Shown here in pieces: positions 1-8,837 of a DNA stretch of 64,000 nucleotides (position 1 is the first letter of the stretch; each line of letters starts with the position of its first letter). The position numbers and the translations under genes were made by a program. The DNA is from an uncultured Alphaproteobacteria bacterium (lineage in GTDB: Bacteria > Pseudomonadota > Alphaproteobacteria > HIMB59): the NCBI GenBank assembly GCA_902538085.1, contig CACBDV010000001.1, positions 169,766 through 233,765 of the forward strand. Direction: 5' to 3'. Under the pieces are notes generated by a model, which saw only the letters and a program-made list of their open reading frames with translations, was not told where the DNA came from and did no database searches.

Positions 1-711
1 GTGAGGTACCTCTTTAAAATGTCCGCCAGAAATATGTCTGCCTGATCTATTGTTGTGTGTTGTGGCAGCAATTAGCAATGGAGCGTCATTAGCAGCAGGT
101 AAAACTGAGCTAGTGGTCTCAATAATAGCTGAGGTTTCTTCAATTGGATTCAAAATAGCCATACCCAAGCCACCATTTGTAGATGTAACTCTAGGTTCTT
201 GATGAAGGGTAAGCCTTCTCGATTGAGCATCAAATGTTGCAATAACCAGATACCAGACCTTTCTTAAAAGCTTTTTTTCTGAGGAGACAGTAACAACCTG
301 AGAGCCATCACCAATTTCTACAGATAAACAGCCTTCATCATTAACGAAAAGGCCATAGCCTTTTTTTTCTTCTTCATTAAATTTGGTGAAAATTCCTTGT
401 CTGCCTTTGTCAGGGGTGGTTGGGAAAATGTAAGCCTGCATAGTGAAGCTTTCTAAATTTAAATTATCGTGTTGGGGCATGATGATATATGATCCACCAT
501 GTATTCTCTGGTTTTTCCCTTGATAGGTTCCATTGCAACTAGCATCTATTTCGGCCTCTTTATATCCTGGGCCTTCAGGATTTGTATCACCATGTATTAA
601 GCGGACTAATTGAACTTCATAACTGTCATTATATTCAGCATTAATATAAAATTTAACCTCTTCGCCAGGGTGAGCTGAGTACTTATCACTATAACCTGTT
701 ATTTTTAACAT
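1..711 (-). CDS. N,N-dimethylformamidase-like large (beta) subunit, partial, runs off left edge
   Basis: The open frame runs from ATG at 711 to the left edge with no stop, so about 237 N-terminal residues are seen of a protein that is normally over 700 residues. It begins MLKITGYSDKYSAHPGEEV and continues with VRLIHGDTNPEGPGYKE, HGGSYIIMP and TTPDKGRQGIFTKF. These are recognisable features of the N-terminal jelly-roll (LamG-like) part of DMFase large subunits. The family hydrolyses N,N-dimethylformamide or related amides to dimethylamine and formate with a mononuclear iron site; the iron ligands lie in the part outside the window. The start codon overlaps the stop of the small-subunit gene by one base (TAATG), as expected for translationally coupled subunits. 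The true substrate in this organism is not shown by the sequence. Confidence 0.85.
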   Translation of the reverse strand, partial: MLKITGYSDKYSAHPGEEVKFYINAEYNDSYEVQLVRLIHGDTNPEGPGYKEAEIDASCNGTYQGKNQRIHGGSYIIMPQHDNLNLESFTMQAYIFPTTPDKGRQGIFTKFNEEEKKGYGLFVNDEGCLSVEIGDGSQVVTVSSEKKLLRKVWYLVIATFDAQSRRLTLHQEPRVTSTNGGLGMAILNPIEETSAIIETTSSVLPAANDAPLLIAATTHNNRSGRHISGGHFKEVPH

Positions 712-1139
712 TACTCTTCCCCGCTATACTCCTCAAGTAGTCTGTTAATTCTTTTTAAAAATATTGCATGTTCACATGCTTCCTCAGATGAATAAGAGTC
801 TTCAGTAATTTCAACTGGCTCACCTCTAACTCCTGTTGTTATTCCAACTCTATAATCTTCATGCCTTCTTAAACAAACAGTTACAAAACCATTTTCTTTA
901 CTTCCTCTTCTTAACTTATCTAATAATGTTTGGAGATCTTGACTGTGCTGAATAACGCCGTGGTCTCGAGTAGCAGCCCTTCCAATTGGAGTTGCTCTAT
1001 GCTCTTCAATTAGAGATTTTAATTTTTGAGGATCTCTCAACATTTTTAATATGTATTTTTTGGTAATAAAATCATCAGTGTGTTTATGCCCTTTATTTAA
1101 TTGGACGTTTGACGGGTGCTTATAGCTGTAATCAGACAT
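711..1139 (-). CDS. N,N-dimethylformamidase-like small (alpha) subunit
   Basis: A 142-residue protein that resembles DMFase small subunits in size (about 130 residues) and in its C-terminal motif, where SSEEACEHAIFLKRINRLL matches the family pattern of an acidic stretch followed by A-x-H-A-x-F-L-R/K-R-I. The middle, HRATPIGR, matches the conserved Asn/Thr-Pro-hydrophobic-Gly stretch. The family subunit forms an alpha2beta2-type complex with the large subunit encoded immediately downstream, and small-before-large is the usual order. A gap of 105 bases separates it from the symporter gene upstream, so it could have its own promoter. No catalytic residues are expected here; the small subunit is thought to support assembly and stability. 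Confidence 0.85.
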   Translation of the reverse strand: MSDYSYKHPSNVQLNKGHKHTDDFITKKYILKMLRDPQKLKSLIEEHRATPIGRAATRDHGVIQHSQDLQTLLDKLRRGSKENGFVTVCLRRHEDYRVGITTGVRGEPVEITEDSYSSEEACEHAIFLKRINRLLEEYSGEE

Positions 1140-1244
1140 AATTCTATTTTAGATATAGTTAACCTTTCGCACAGTTTTTTGTTCCAAATAATGAAACACA
1201 ATACGAAAAATTCTTATTCCTCCTCAGTTTTAAGTACTTTATCA

Positions 1245-3299
1245 TCATAATGCATAAACGGAAAGTATTACAGTTGCCACAGCCATACCTATTAATATAA
1301 GTGGCCAACCATACCCTCCTCCCATTCTGTCAATATAGTTTCCTTGCTCCTCAACATCGTCAGGTGCCAAATGTTCATCACCATTTAGTATGGGTTTTTT
1401 TGGCAAAGTCGATAAGTCCATCTTATTGGCTAAAAACCAAATTAGAAATATACCCGCTACCCACCAAATTATTTGGTAAGCCCATAGTGAAGGGACTCCC
1501 ATCACCCAATTATCATAACTTTGATCCGCACTACCAAATATTAAGTTTCCGAAAATTAACCCTGGGCCGATAGAAAAGAATGCCCAAATTAAAAAGAAGA
1601 CATAAGCAAGAGATTTTATTTTTTTTCTTGATGGGTGAATACCCATATGTTCATTTAAAAAATTATGAAATGACGCTCGATGTTCTTTATCTGTGTCATT
1701 ACTTGCAAATATAGAGGATAAAAAACATACAATCACATTAAAGAATAAACCCCATAACCCAGAGTAGATTGTTAGTGGCCATCGCCCCCAAGGAAGAGAA
1801 TTTCCTGTTAGCTTATGACCAAAAGTTTCAGCTAAAGTTACAAAACCTAATCCGGTGATGAGTCCAAGAATTGCCCCACCTCTTGTGATCCATTTAAACC
1901 AAAGCATTCCAAGTAAAACAGGAAACAATTGGAAACCAAAAGCGATTGCTAATCCACCAAGTAGTATTAGAGAAGTTTCAAAAAAAGTTGCAAGATACAG
2001 TGCCGCTAAGCTTAATAACAACATCGCTAACCTAGCAACTAATAACTCCCTTTTCCATGTAGGGTTACTATCGATATATGGTCTATAGAGATCTCTTGCC
2101 ACCATGCTGCCTGAGGTCATTAAAAAAGCAGATAATGTTGATTGAAGAGCAGCAATTATGGATATTGCTAAAAATCCAACAATGATTGGTGAGAGATTAC
2201 TGAAACTTTCAACAAACACATAAATTAAAGATGATATATTTTGTAGACTTAGCTCAGGGAATATTTGGTTAATGGCAAAACCATTTGAATTAACAATACT
2301 ATTAGCTCCAAGAAGATGTGCTCCTACACCTAATAAAGGGGCGAATATAAATAAAAATATTCCAACAACAGCACCTGAACCCCAAACTTGATAAAAATAA
2401 AATGACCTCGGTGATTTTACTGAATAGCTCCACATCGAAAATGTAGGAGAAAGCACAATACCCATATAAGAGAGAGTAAAGGACAAAATCATAACTGCTG
2501 TCCAAGGTCCTCCTAATGGGTTGTTTTTTCCAATACCTGCAACCCACTGAATTACACCAGGAACGTTGAAATATCCTGAAATATCACCGCCTCCGTAACC
2601 TCCAGTAGTTCCCCAAGCTCCGAAAGATATAAAGCTATTCGCCATAGATAGGTCTTCAAAAAAACTTAAACCTCCTAAGTAATTAAATACACCAACACCA
2701 AGTGCTAAGAAAAAAACAAAAAATAACCATGATTGAACAACGCTTACACTCACCATGGGTTTAAATCCACCAGATACTATATAAAATAAGACAACAGCAG
2801 TTAGTGCCCACATTGCAGAGTCTCTAGTTATTTCACCTCCGCTAATAAACTCTACAACATTACCTGTTGATCCAATAATTATACCAAGAAATGGAACAGC
2901 AAAAAATAATCCGATTATTAGTACTACAATTCTAAGAGTATTACTTTGATAATATTTATAATACATCTCTCCTGGAGTGATAAAATTAAATTTTCTACTT
3001 AGCATCCACTGCCTTTTAAAAAATAGTATACTTCCGAGAGGAATTGTTATTACAATTGCAGCAGTAGCTAGAAAAGAGTATCCATCTGCATAAATTAATG
3101 ATGGAAAAGAAATGATAGTTATGCCTGCAAATGTAGTTACTGTTGCAGAGAAAAAGAATACCCAAGGAGATACATTTCTATCTGCTAAATAGTAAGCCTC
3201 AGGGGTTTTATTTTTTCTAAGAGTTCTAGCTCCCCAAAAAAGACAAAAGCTTATATATAGGACAAGAAAGAAAAAAAACCAATAAAGATTAGCGACCAT
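1245..3299 (-). CDS. Sodium:solute symporter (SSS family)
   Basis: A 684-residue polytopic membrane protein with about 14 hydrophobic segments. The N-terminus carries the SSS hallmark of a long first helix followed by YYLADRNVSPWVFFFSATV, and the core has helices with Gly/Ser-rich unwound stretches (VSGGFKPMVSVSVVQSW) seen in LeuT-fold sodium symporters. It is longer than typical members (about 500 to 580) because of extra C-terminal helices after residue 540. It lies in a minus-strand series with the alpha/beta hydrolase (14 bases upstream) and the amidase subunits (105 bases downstream). A role in importing the amidase substrate is plausible, but DMF itself is a small neutral solvent that may not need a carrier, so the real substrate may be a related amide. 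Confidence 0.85.
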   Translation of the reverse strand: MVANLYWFFFFLVLYISFCLFWGARTLRKNKTPEAYYLADRNVSPWVFFFSATVTTFAGITIISFPSLIYADGYSFLATAAIVITIPLGSILFFKRQWMLSRKFNFITPGEMYYKYYQSNTLRIVVLIIGLFFAVPFLGIIIGSTGNVVEFISGGEITRDSAMWALTAVVLFYIVSGGFKPMVSVSVVQSWLFFVFFLALGVGVFNYLGGLSFFEDLSMANSFISFGAWGTTGGYGGGDISGYFNVPGVIQWVAGIGKNNPLGGPWTAVMILSFTLSYMGIVLSPTFSMWSYSVKSPRSFYFYQVWGSGAVVGIFLFIFAPLLGVGAHLLGANSIVNSNGFAINQIFPELSLQNISSLIYVFVESFSNLSPIIVGFLAISIIAALQSTLSAFLMTSGSMVARDLYRPYIDSNPTWKRELLVARLAMLLLSLAALYLATFFETSLILLGGLAIAFGFQLFPVLLGMLWFKWITRGGAILGLITGLGFVTLAETFGHKLTGNSLPWGRWPLTIYSGLWGLFFNVIVCFLSSIFASNDTDKEHRASFHNFLNEHMGIHPSRKKIKSLAYVFFLIWAFFSIGPGLIFGNLIFGSADQSYDNWVMGVPSLWAYQIIWWVAGIFLIWFLANKMDLSTLPKKPILNGDEHLAPDDVEEQGNYIDRMGGGYGWPLILIGMAVATVILSVYAL

Positions 3300-3313
3300 A
3301 ACTCAAACTTGAA

Positions 3314-4177
3314 TTAAGAGTTGTAATCAGTCTTTTCCTTAATAATTCTGAGTGCCTCTAATAAATATACTCTAAAGACTTCATGGTTTTCACTCATCGG
3401 GAAATGACCAATATCTCTCATTTCAATATAAACTCCTCCTTTTATTTGTCTGGCAGTATCTTCTGTTGCTTCGGGAGGGGTTAGGTAGTCATAAGTACCA
3501 GTCAGCATAATAACAGGGCACTTGTGACCATCGATATTTTGAAGCTCATCTCTTAAATCATGATCAACTGAATAAAAATGAAGGTCTCCTTTAAAAGCCT
3601 CTGATCCTTGAGTGTAATAATGCCAAGTTAACCATCTATCCATATCTGGAGATTGTGGGGCCATTAAATCCCAAACACCACTACCACACACTTGAGCTGC
3701 ATTGGCATGAGGATGCCTCCACCAATCAATATAAAAGCCAGGGGAATAATGCGCAGCCTCTACAGGAATGACAGCTTTAAATTTATTAGGATACTTCAGA
3801 GCTAATTGAAGAGCCACGTTTCCTCCAAAGGAAGAACCCATAAATATAGGGTTTTCAAGGTCTAAGGCCTTACAAAGTTCTACAATAAAATTACAGTAAT
3901 GCTCTGCTGTTAATTTGTACTCCTCTTTCCACCATTCTGTATTATGAGGTGGATCTGATTTACCATGTCTTGGAAGGTCGTAAGCGATAACTTGATAGTT
4001 TTGAGTAATTTCTTCATCTTCCAGTAATCCTCTCCACTGATGATTGTGGCATCCAGCAGTATGCTGACATACTAATGGAGTGCCTTTTCCATTTGAAAGA
4101 TAAAAGACTTTATACTGTTGACCATCTACCTCGATGGTAACGTATCTACCTATTGGGTCATGATGTTTTACTGCCAT
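3314..4177 (-). CDS. Alpha/beta hydrolase
   Basis: A 287-residue soluble alpha/beta-hydrolase-fold protein. The oxyanion-hole segment is CQHTAGCHNHQWRGLL, the nucleophile elbow is GSSFGG (Ser about residue 118), the acid is likely Asp in TGTYDYLTPP and the catalytic histidine is in RDIGHFPMSE near residue 264. The fold covers esterases, lipases, C-C hydrolases and haloalkane-type enzymes, and sequence alone does not give the substrate. It sits between the SCP2-like gene (25 bases upstream) and the symporter, so it is probably co-transcribed with them. An amide or ester hydrolase acting on the symporter substrate is a guess from position only. Confidence 0.85.
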   Translation of the reverse strand: MAVKHHDPIGRYVTIEVDGQQYKVFYLSNGKGTPLVCQHTAGCHNHQWRGLLEDEEITQNYQVIAYDLPRHGKSDPPHNTEWWKEEYKLTAEHYCNFIVELCKALDLENPIFMGSSFGGNVALQLALKYPNKFKAVIPVEAAHYSPGFYIDWWRHPHANAAQVCGSGVWDLMAPQSPDMDRWLTWHYYTQGSEAFKGDLHFYSVDHDLRDELQNIDGHKCPVIMLTGTYDYLTPPEATEDTARQIKGGVYIEMRDIGHFPMSENHEVFRVYLLEALRIIKEKTDYNS

Positions 4178-4202
4178 AAATTTTTCCTTTCAATTCTCTT
4201 GA

Positions 4203-4592
4203 TCATACTGGGACTCCTGATTGTCTTAGCAATTCAAATTGAACAGTAAAGTTTCTAAGATTTTGCATTAAGACTAAATGATTGCCCTCGATTTTAAGGT
4301 CTTCTCTAAATGAAGCTGCATAGATACCATGAAACATAGGTTTTGGAACAGGCTTTGCAAACTCTCTCCATGTTTGCTCTGATGCCCTTAATGCAAAGTC
4401 ATATGGATCTAAACCTCCAGGGTTGGTATTAATATTTTTTACCTTTCCATCATGCATCTCGATAATTACTTTCACACTACCCATGTCGAAAAGAAATGAA
4501 CAAGTATAATATTTAGCCATCGCTTTTATGGTTTCATCTTTTTCAGTAAGCTCTTTATATTTTTTTGCCCAGGATTTTACATCTATACTCAT
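4203..4592 (-). CDS. Small SCP2-like (sterol carrier protein type 2 fold) protein
   Basis: A 129-residue soluble protein with no signal peptide or membrane segment. The strand-turn pattern VIIEMHDGKVKNIN followed by YDFALRASEQTWREFAKP and a C-terminal hydrophobic helix (LVLMQNLRNFTVQFELLR) is the arrangement found in SCP2 lipid-binding domains, where the protein holds a hydrophobic ligand. I assign the fold by pattern, not by a search. The gene starts 9 bases after the flotillin stop and is followed by the hydrolase, so the three are likely one transcript. A role in presenting a hydrophobic substrate to the adjacent hydrolase would fit but is speculative. Confidence 0.5.
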   Translation of the reverse strand: MSIDVKSWAKKYKELTEKDETIKAMAKYYTCSFLFDMGSVKVIIEMHDGKVKNINTNPGGLDPYDFALRASEQTWREFAKPVPKPMFHGIYAASFREDLKIEGNHLVLMQNLRNFTVQFELLRQSGVPV

Positions 4593-4601
4593 GTTTTATA
4601 C

Positions 4602-6590
4602 CTATTTCTTTTTCCTGGGTGTCTTTGTGGCTTGTTCATCAAATCTCATATGCTTGTCCTTCTTAGGATCATCGTAGTCACCTAAAATATTCCTGATATT
4701 ACTTGCCTCACCGGGCGACATACCAATTTCTTTTAAAAGACTATCTAAGAACGGCTGTTGTGCTCTATATCGAAGAGCAGAATTCACAACATTATCTGCT
4801 AAAGATCCTTTTTTGGAATATCCACCTGAGGACGCAGAGGGGTTATCAGCGTTGCCGCTTCCTTCAGCACCTCCTCCTTGACTAAATCCAGGTAATCCAT
4901 TTACATCGACAACTTTAATTGAGTCAATGTTTTGCATTGGTCTAACCCATTCTCTAATAATACCCTCAATTTTTTCAGCGAGTTTTTGTCTAAGTGCACT
5001 TCTTCTACTTGCATCACTTCTAGCATTTTCCGCTTCATTAAGGGCTTTTTTGCCAGCTGCTTCAATTTCATATCTAATTTTTGCAGCCATCGATGCTAAC
5101 TTTTCTCTCTCAGCATTTTTACTAGCGTCTATTACTCCAAGAGCTTTTGTCTTCTCAGCTTGTTCAACATCTCTAATGGTGTTTACTTTTTCCTCAGCTT
5201 CTACAGCCTTAGCGCGAGCATTTTCTTCTTCCATTTTAGTTTTTAAGACTGACTTAGATTTTTCTAGAACTTCCATTTGTTTTTGCTTTTCTTCAATTTC
5301 TATTCTTTTTGCCTTTTCAATATCTAAGACTCTTGTCTCTTGCTCAGCAGCAATTTTGAACGCATCAACATTTTTCTGTTGAGCAGTTTTTGCATTTTTA
5401 ATTTGCTCCTCAGCCATAATATAAGCCTCTTCAGACTCATACCTTTTTCTAGCTTCTTCTTTTGCTGTTTGAGCTTTTTCCTCAGCAAGTTTGATATCAA
5501 CTGATCTTTGTTTTTCTAGACGACTGAATTCAACATCTCTTTCTAATTCAAGAATAGTTTTTTCTGTCTCAATATCTTTTTGTTTAATCTCGATAGAAGT
5601 TTGTTGTTTAAACTCATTTTGTTCTTTTCTTCTTTTCTCAATTTCTTGGATAAGTTTAGTTTCTTGTAAACTTTTTTCCATCTCAACAAAGTCTTTCTTG
5701 CTAATCTTTGCAATCTCAATATCTTTTTCTGAAGAAATTTCAGCCAGCTCAGACTCTTTGTCTTTCTCAGCTTTTGTTTTTACTGTCTCAGTATTTTCAA
5801 TAGCTCTTTGTTGTTCGATTTCACGTTTTTGTTGATACTTTGAAAATTCTTCCTCTTTTTCAATTTCAAGAGTTTGCTTGATAGACTGGAGGTTTTTATT
5901 TCGAATACTTACCTCTGTATCTTTCTCAATATCATTTCTTTTCTTTTTACGTGACTGAGTAAATTCTGTTATTTGAGTTAAACCCTCAGCATCAAATGTA
6001 TTTGAAGGGTCGAATACACCCACGGGTGCTTGGTTAAGAGATGTCAATGAAACAGTCTCTAACTCCAAACCAGTGTGCTTAATAGCTTCTTCAACATGAG
6101 CTGCAACATTTTTAATGTACTCAGATCTATTCTCTTGAATTTCATCAAGGCTCATTTTTGCGGCTACAACACCTAGTCCATCAACAAATCGACCTTGAAC
6201 AAGCTCCTTTAAATGATCAGGCTCTAATGTTCTATTTCCCAATGTTTGCGCGGCTATTGAGACTGCTTCAGTTGTAGGAGCTACTCTTACATAGAATTCA
6301 GCCGTTACTTCTGCCCTCATTCTATTTTTTGTAATAAAAGATTTACTGCCGTTTCGTTGAACCTCTATACAAAGAGTTTTCATACCCACTGAGGTAATGT
6401 TATGAATAATAGGTAAAACGAAGGCACCTCCGCTGATCACAACTTGTTCACCACCCATACCAGTTCTAACAAACGCTATTTCCTTTGAGGAACGCCTGTA
6501 CAGCCAATGTAGCAAGTAAACTATAATTGCTATTGCTAAAGCTATTAAGATTATTATTGCAATAATATCTGCACCACTAGTAATGTTCAT
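4602..6590 (-). CDS. Flotillin-like SPFH protein, YqiK type
   Basis: A 662-residue inner-membrane protein. One N-terminal membrane helix (about residues 8-30) is followed by an SPFH/band-7 domain (about 35-215, including AFVRTGMGGEQVVISGGAFVL), then a very long charged coiled coil (about 215-540) rich in Glu, Lys and Gln, and a C-terminal tail with Gly/Ser-rich and Lys-rich stretches. This is the layout of bacterial flotillins such as YqiK, which form oligomeric membrane scaffolds. Flotillin genes often neighbour an NfeD-like gene (YqiJ), which is absent here. It lies 27 bases downstream of the rhodopsin and 9 bases upstream of the SCP2-like gene, an unusual setting. Confidence 0.85.
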   Translation of the reverse strand: MNITSGADIIAIIILIALAIAIIVYLLHWLYRRSSKEIAFVRTGMGGEQVVISGGAFVLPIIHNITSVGMKTLCIEVQRNGSKSFITKNRMRAEVTAEFYVRVAPTTEAVSIAAQTLGNRTLEPDHLKELVQGRFVDGLGVVAAKMSLDEIQENRSEYIKNVAAHVEEAIKHTGLELETVSLTSLNQAPVGVFDPSNTFDAEGLTQITEFTQSRKKKRNDIEKDTEVSIRNKNLQSIKQTLEIEKEEEFSKYQQKREIEQQRAIENTETVKTKAEKDKESELAEISSEKDIEIAKISKKDFVEMEKSLQETKLIQEIEKRRKEQNEFKQQTSIEIKQKDIETEKTILELERDVEFSRLEKQRSVDIKLAEEKAQTAKEEARKRYESEEAYIMAEEQIKNAKTAQQKNVDAFKIAAEQETRVLDIEKAKRIEIEEKQKQMEVLEKSKSVLKTKMEEENARAKAVEAEEKVNTIRDVEQAEKTKALGVIDASKNAEREKLASMAAKIRYEIEAAGKKALNEAENARSDASRRSALRQKLAEKIEGIIREWVRPMQNIDSIKVVDVNGLPGFSQGGGAEGSGNADNPSASSGGYSKKGSLADNVVNSALRYRAQQPFLDSLLKEIGMSPGEASNIRNILGDYDDPKKDKHMRFDEQATKTPRKKK

Positions 6591-6617
6591 ACCTATTTAT
6601 CACCTCCTAAGTTGATG

Positions 6618-7319
6618 TTATTGTCCATTAACTCTCATGTCTTGTATTGCTGCTTTGTAAATTATTAAACCAAAAACTATTTTATTTAAAAAGTCTGCTA
6701 AATTATAAATCACATTAACACTGTTGGGATCAATACCCCCACCCAAATGCTCTATGAAATATCCCATTGGATATATAGCCCATCCAATTGTTATAATAAG
6801 TCTGTTCGAGAAGAAAACCATTTGTACATTTTCGTTTCCGCATCTAGCATTTGCTCTTCCAGCCTCTCCAACATATAGCTCACCAAGGATGTACAACCAT
6901 CCAGCCAACCAAACAATGAAACCTAATGTCTTGCTCATATAACCCGCTGCACCTAAGAAACCTGCTACAACAAAAACTAAAGTTCCAACCAATAATCTCC
7001 AGAACATGCCTTGTTTAACTTTGACAACTGACATAAGCATTGCATAAAAAATAAGTACAAGCATTGGAAAGTTAAGAAACCAATCTATATATCTTAATAA
7101 AGTTGGGGCGGTGCCGCTGACTACCCAGAGATTTTTTACGAAAAAATAATGTATAGAGGACATCAAGCATACAACAGCTATCATTGTCATCGGTGTATGA
7201 AATCTTGTGCTTACTTTGCTTCGCTCAAAAAAGAAAAACAATGTGGCACCAATCATGCCAACAGAAATTAACCAGAAAGACCCCCCTACAATGTCGTAAG
7301 GGAGAAGCATTTTATTCAT
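6618..7319 (-). CDS. Proteorhodopsin-like microbial rhodopsin with noncanonical donor position
   Basis: A 233-residue seven-helix protein. Helix C reads RYIDWFLNFPMLVLIF. Arg76 and the counter-ion Asp79 match Arg94/Asp97 of green proteorhodopsin, His57 matches His75, and Leu87 matches the green-tuning Leu105. The Thr101 position is Asn83 and the proton-donor Glu108 position is Ile90. Helix G has DFLNKIVFGLIIY, with Lys213 as the retinal Schiff-base lysine, and helix F has GWAIYPMGY. The protein should bind retinal and absorb green light, but without the donor carboxylate its reprotonation would be slow or use another route. No blh or carotenoid genes are in the window. The chosen start has an AGAGGA site about 12 bases upstream. 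It is the first gene of a tight minus-strand series. Confidence 0.95.
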   Translation of the reverse strand: MNKMLLPYDIVGGSFWLISVGMIGATLFFFFERSKVSTRFHTPMTMIAVVCLMSSIHYFFVKNLWVVSGTAPTLLRYIDWFLNFPMLVLIFYAMLMSVVKVKQGMFWRLLVGTLVFVVAGFLGAAGYMSKTLGFIVWLAGWLYILGELYVGEAGRANARCGNENVQMVFFSNRLIITIGWAIYPMGYFIEHLGGGIDPNSVNVIYNLADFLNKIVFGLIIYKAAIQDMRVNGQ

Positions 7320-7442
7320 TAAAACTTATTCCTCTTAAGTACATATTACCCGTCCTCTTTAACTAATAATAATTTTTGTTTCATATTTTGAAATAAATAT
7401 TCATTGTAAAAACAACAAAATCTGTTGATTAAAGACATTTTT

Positions 7443-8834
7443 TTATATTTGCTCCCTAATATGGGGTGCTCTAGAGTAAAGAGCAACAAGAGGTAAAATA
7501 AGAAGACCAAATATAAATTGCTGACCCTCAAAACTTAAGCCTAGACCTGCCAAAAATGTACTAATTACTTGCAGTGCAAGAACACCGATTACTGTAAAGC
7601 CGTATCCTCCATATCCACCTAATAAGGAAGTTCCTCCTACAGCCACAGCTGCCACTGTTAAAAATAAATATTGATCACCTACACCAATGAACCCTCCACC
7701 ACTCCAACCCAGTAGCATTGCCCCGGTTGCTGCAGAGGTAAATCCACTAATGACATAAACTCCAACCCAATATGCTCTCTCAGAAATTGACAATCTGTCA
7801 GCAGATAACCTTTTTCCACCAACAGCATATAAATTTCTTCCCCACTTAGTGTGTCTAAGTCCAACAATTAATAAAATTGAAATCAATATCCAAATTAAAA
7901 TAACTGGAGGTATTGGAAGACCAAAAAATTTTCCATTTAATGAAGCCAAATTTTTTAACCAATCTGGAACAACACCAAAAACAGTTCCACCTGTAACAGT
8001 AGGAAGTGATACCAATATCTGTACTCCACCTACTACCATGAAGCCAACTCCAAGCGTGACTATTAGTGATTGACCTTGGAGGTTAAAACTTATCAAACCA
8101 TTAAAAAGCCCGACGATCGTGCCAAATGCAAGAATAACTATAAACGCAAGCCAAGGAGGAACTCCAAGTGAAATAAGTGACATTAATCCTAAATTAGTCG
8201 CTCCAATTAAAAATGGTATTGATAAATCGAGGCCGCCTAACATCACAACTAATGTCTGTCCAATTGTTGCAATTCCTAAGAAAGAAGCAAAAACTAACAT
8301 AGATTTAATATTCTGTAATGATAAGAAGCCATCAATAGAAACTGATCCTATTATAAAAAGACCAACTAGTACGGCGACTCCTATAATTACGCTTTTGTTA
8401 ATGTTTAAAAATTTGTAAGCAAGAAATGCTAAGATTAAAAAACCTAATAATATGATTGCTGATACGACTGTTCTACCTGAGAAGAACCCTGGTACCAAAA
8501 AACATAGTAATATAAAAAGGCCTAAAAGAAGTAAAAATCCCGTAACAGCTATCCAGTTCTTTGCAATGAGGTCCCAAAAAAGGCTTCTTTTACTTGAGGT
8601 TTCAGTAGTTTCAGGAGGTTTAGATCCATCTTCCTTTACTAAAGATCGATAAGACCATCTAACTAAGAAAAAATGCCAGCCCCAAAGAATAATGGCAACA
8701 ACAGCTACAGAGTAAAATGCAACCTGTATCCAATCAGTTCTATCTACATAACCAAGAACTGCAGTACCTATCCCAGCAGCAACAGCAAAAAGAATTCCAA
8801 GTCCTTTTAAAAAATTATGAGTTCTTTTCTCCAT
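7443..8834 (-). CDS. CUT2-type ABC importer permease (RbsC/XylH-like), N-terminally extended
   Basis: A 463-residue membrane protein of the RbsC/XylH permease family. The core (about residues 130-455) has the family signatures VVMLGGLDLSIPFLIGATNL, VTLGVGFMVVGGVQIL and VAVGGTSLLGGYGG. Before it lie about 130 residues with four predicted hydrophobic helices and a cytoplasmic loop that ordinary family members (about 320-350 residues) lack. Its start is 3 bases after the stop of the larger permease, so the two are co-transcribed and probably form a heterodimer. The matching ATPase and binding protein are encoded divergently from 13549. The cargo is not recognisable; neighbours suggest a substrate of the biotin-dependent carboxylase rather than a common sugar. 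Confidence 0.9.
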   Translation of the reverse strand: MEKRTHNFLKGLGILFAVAAGIGTAVLGYVDRTDWIQVAFYSVAVVAIILWGWHFFLVRWSYRSLVKEDGSKPPETTETSSKRSLFWDLIAKNWIAVTGFLLLLGLFILLCFLVPGFFSGRTVVSAIILLGFLILAFLAYKFLNINKSVIIGVAVLVGLFIIGSVSIDGFLSLQNIKSMLVFASFLGIATIGQTLVVMLGGLDLSIPFLIGATNLGLMSLISLGVPPWLAFIVILAFGTIVGLFNGLISFNLQGQSLIVTLGVGFMVVGGVQILVSLPTVTGGTVFGVVPDWLKNLASLNGKFFGLPIPPVILIWILISILLIVGLRHTKWGRNLYAVGGKRLSADRLSISERAYWVGVYVISGFTSAATGAMLLGWSGGGFIGVGDQYLFLTVAAVAVGGTSLLGGYGGYGFTVIGVLALQVISTFLAGLGLSFEGQQFIFGLLILPLVALYSRAPHIREQI

Positions 8835-8837
8835 TTA

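Noticed and set aside
4703..5835. Several long frames on the plus strand opposite the flotillin gene
   Set aside because: They are the antisense of the Lys/Glu-rich coiled coil; their Ser/Leu/Phe-rich composition follows from that strand and they have no start signal.
7346..7531. A 61-residue minus-strand frame overlapping the end of the permease gene
   Set aside because: It shares most of its length with the permease in another frame and lacks a ribosome-binding site; it looks like a shadow, and the gap 7320-7442 holds no other gene I can support.
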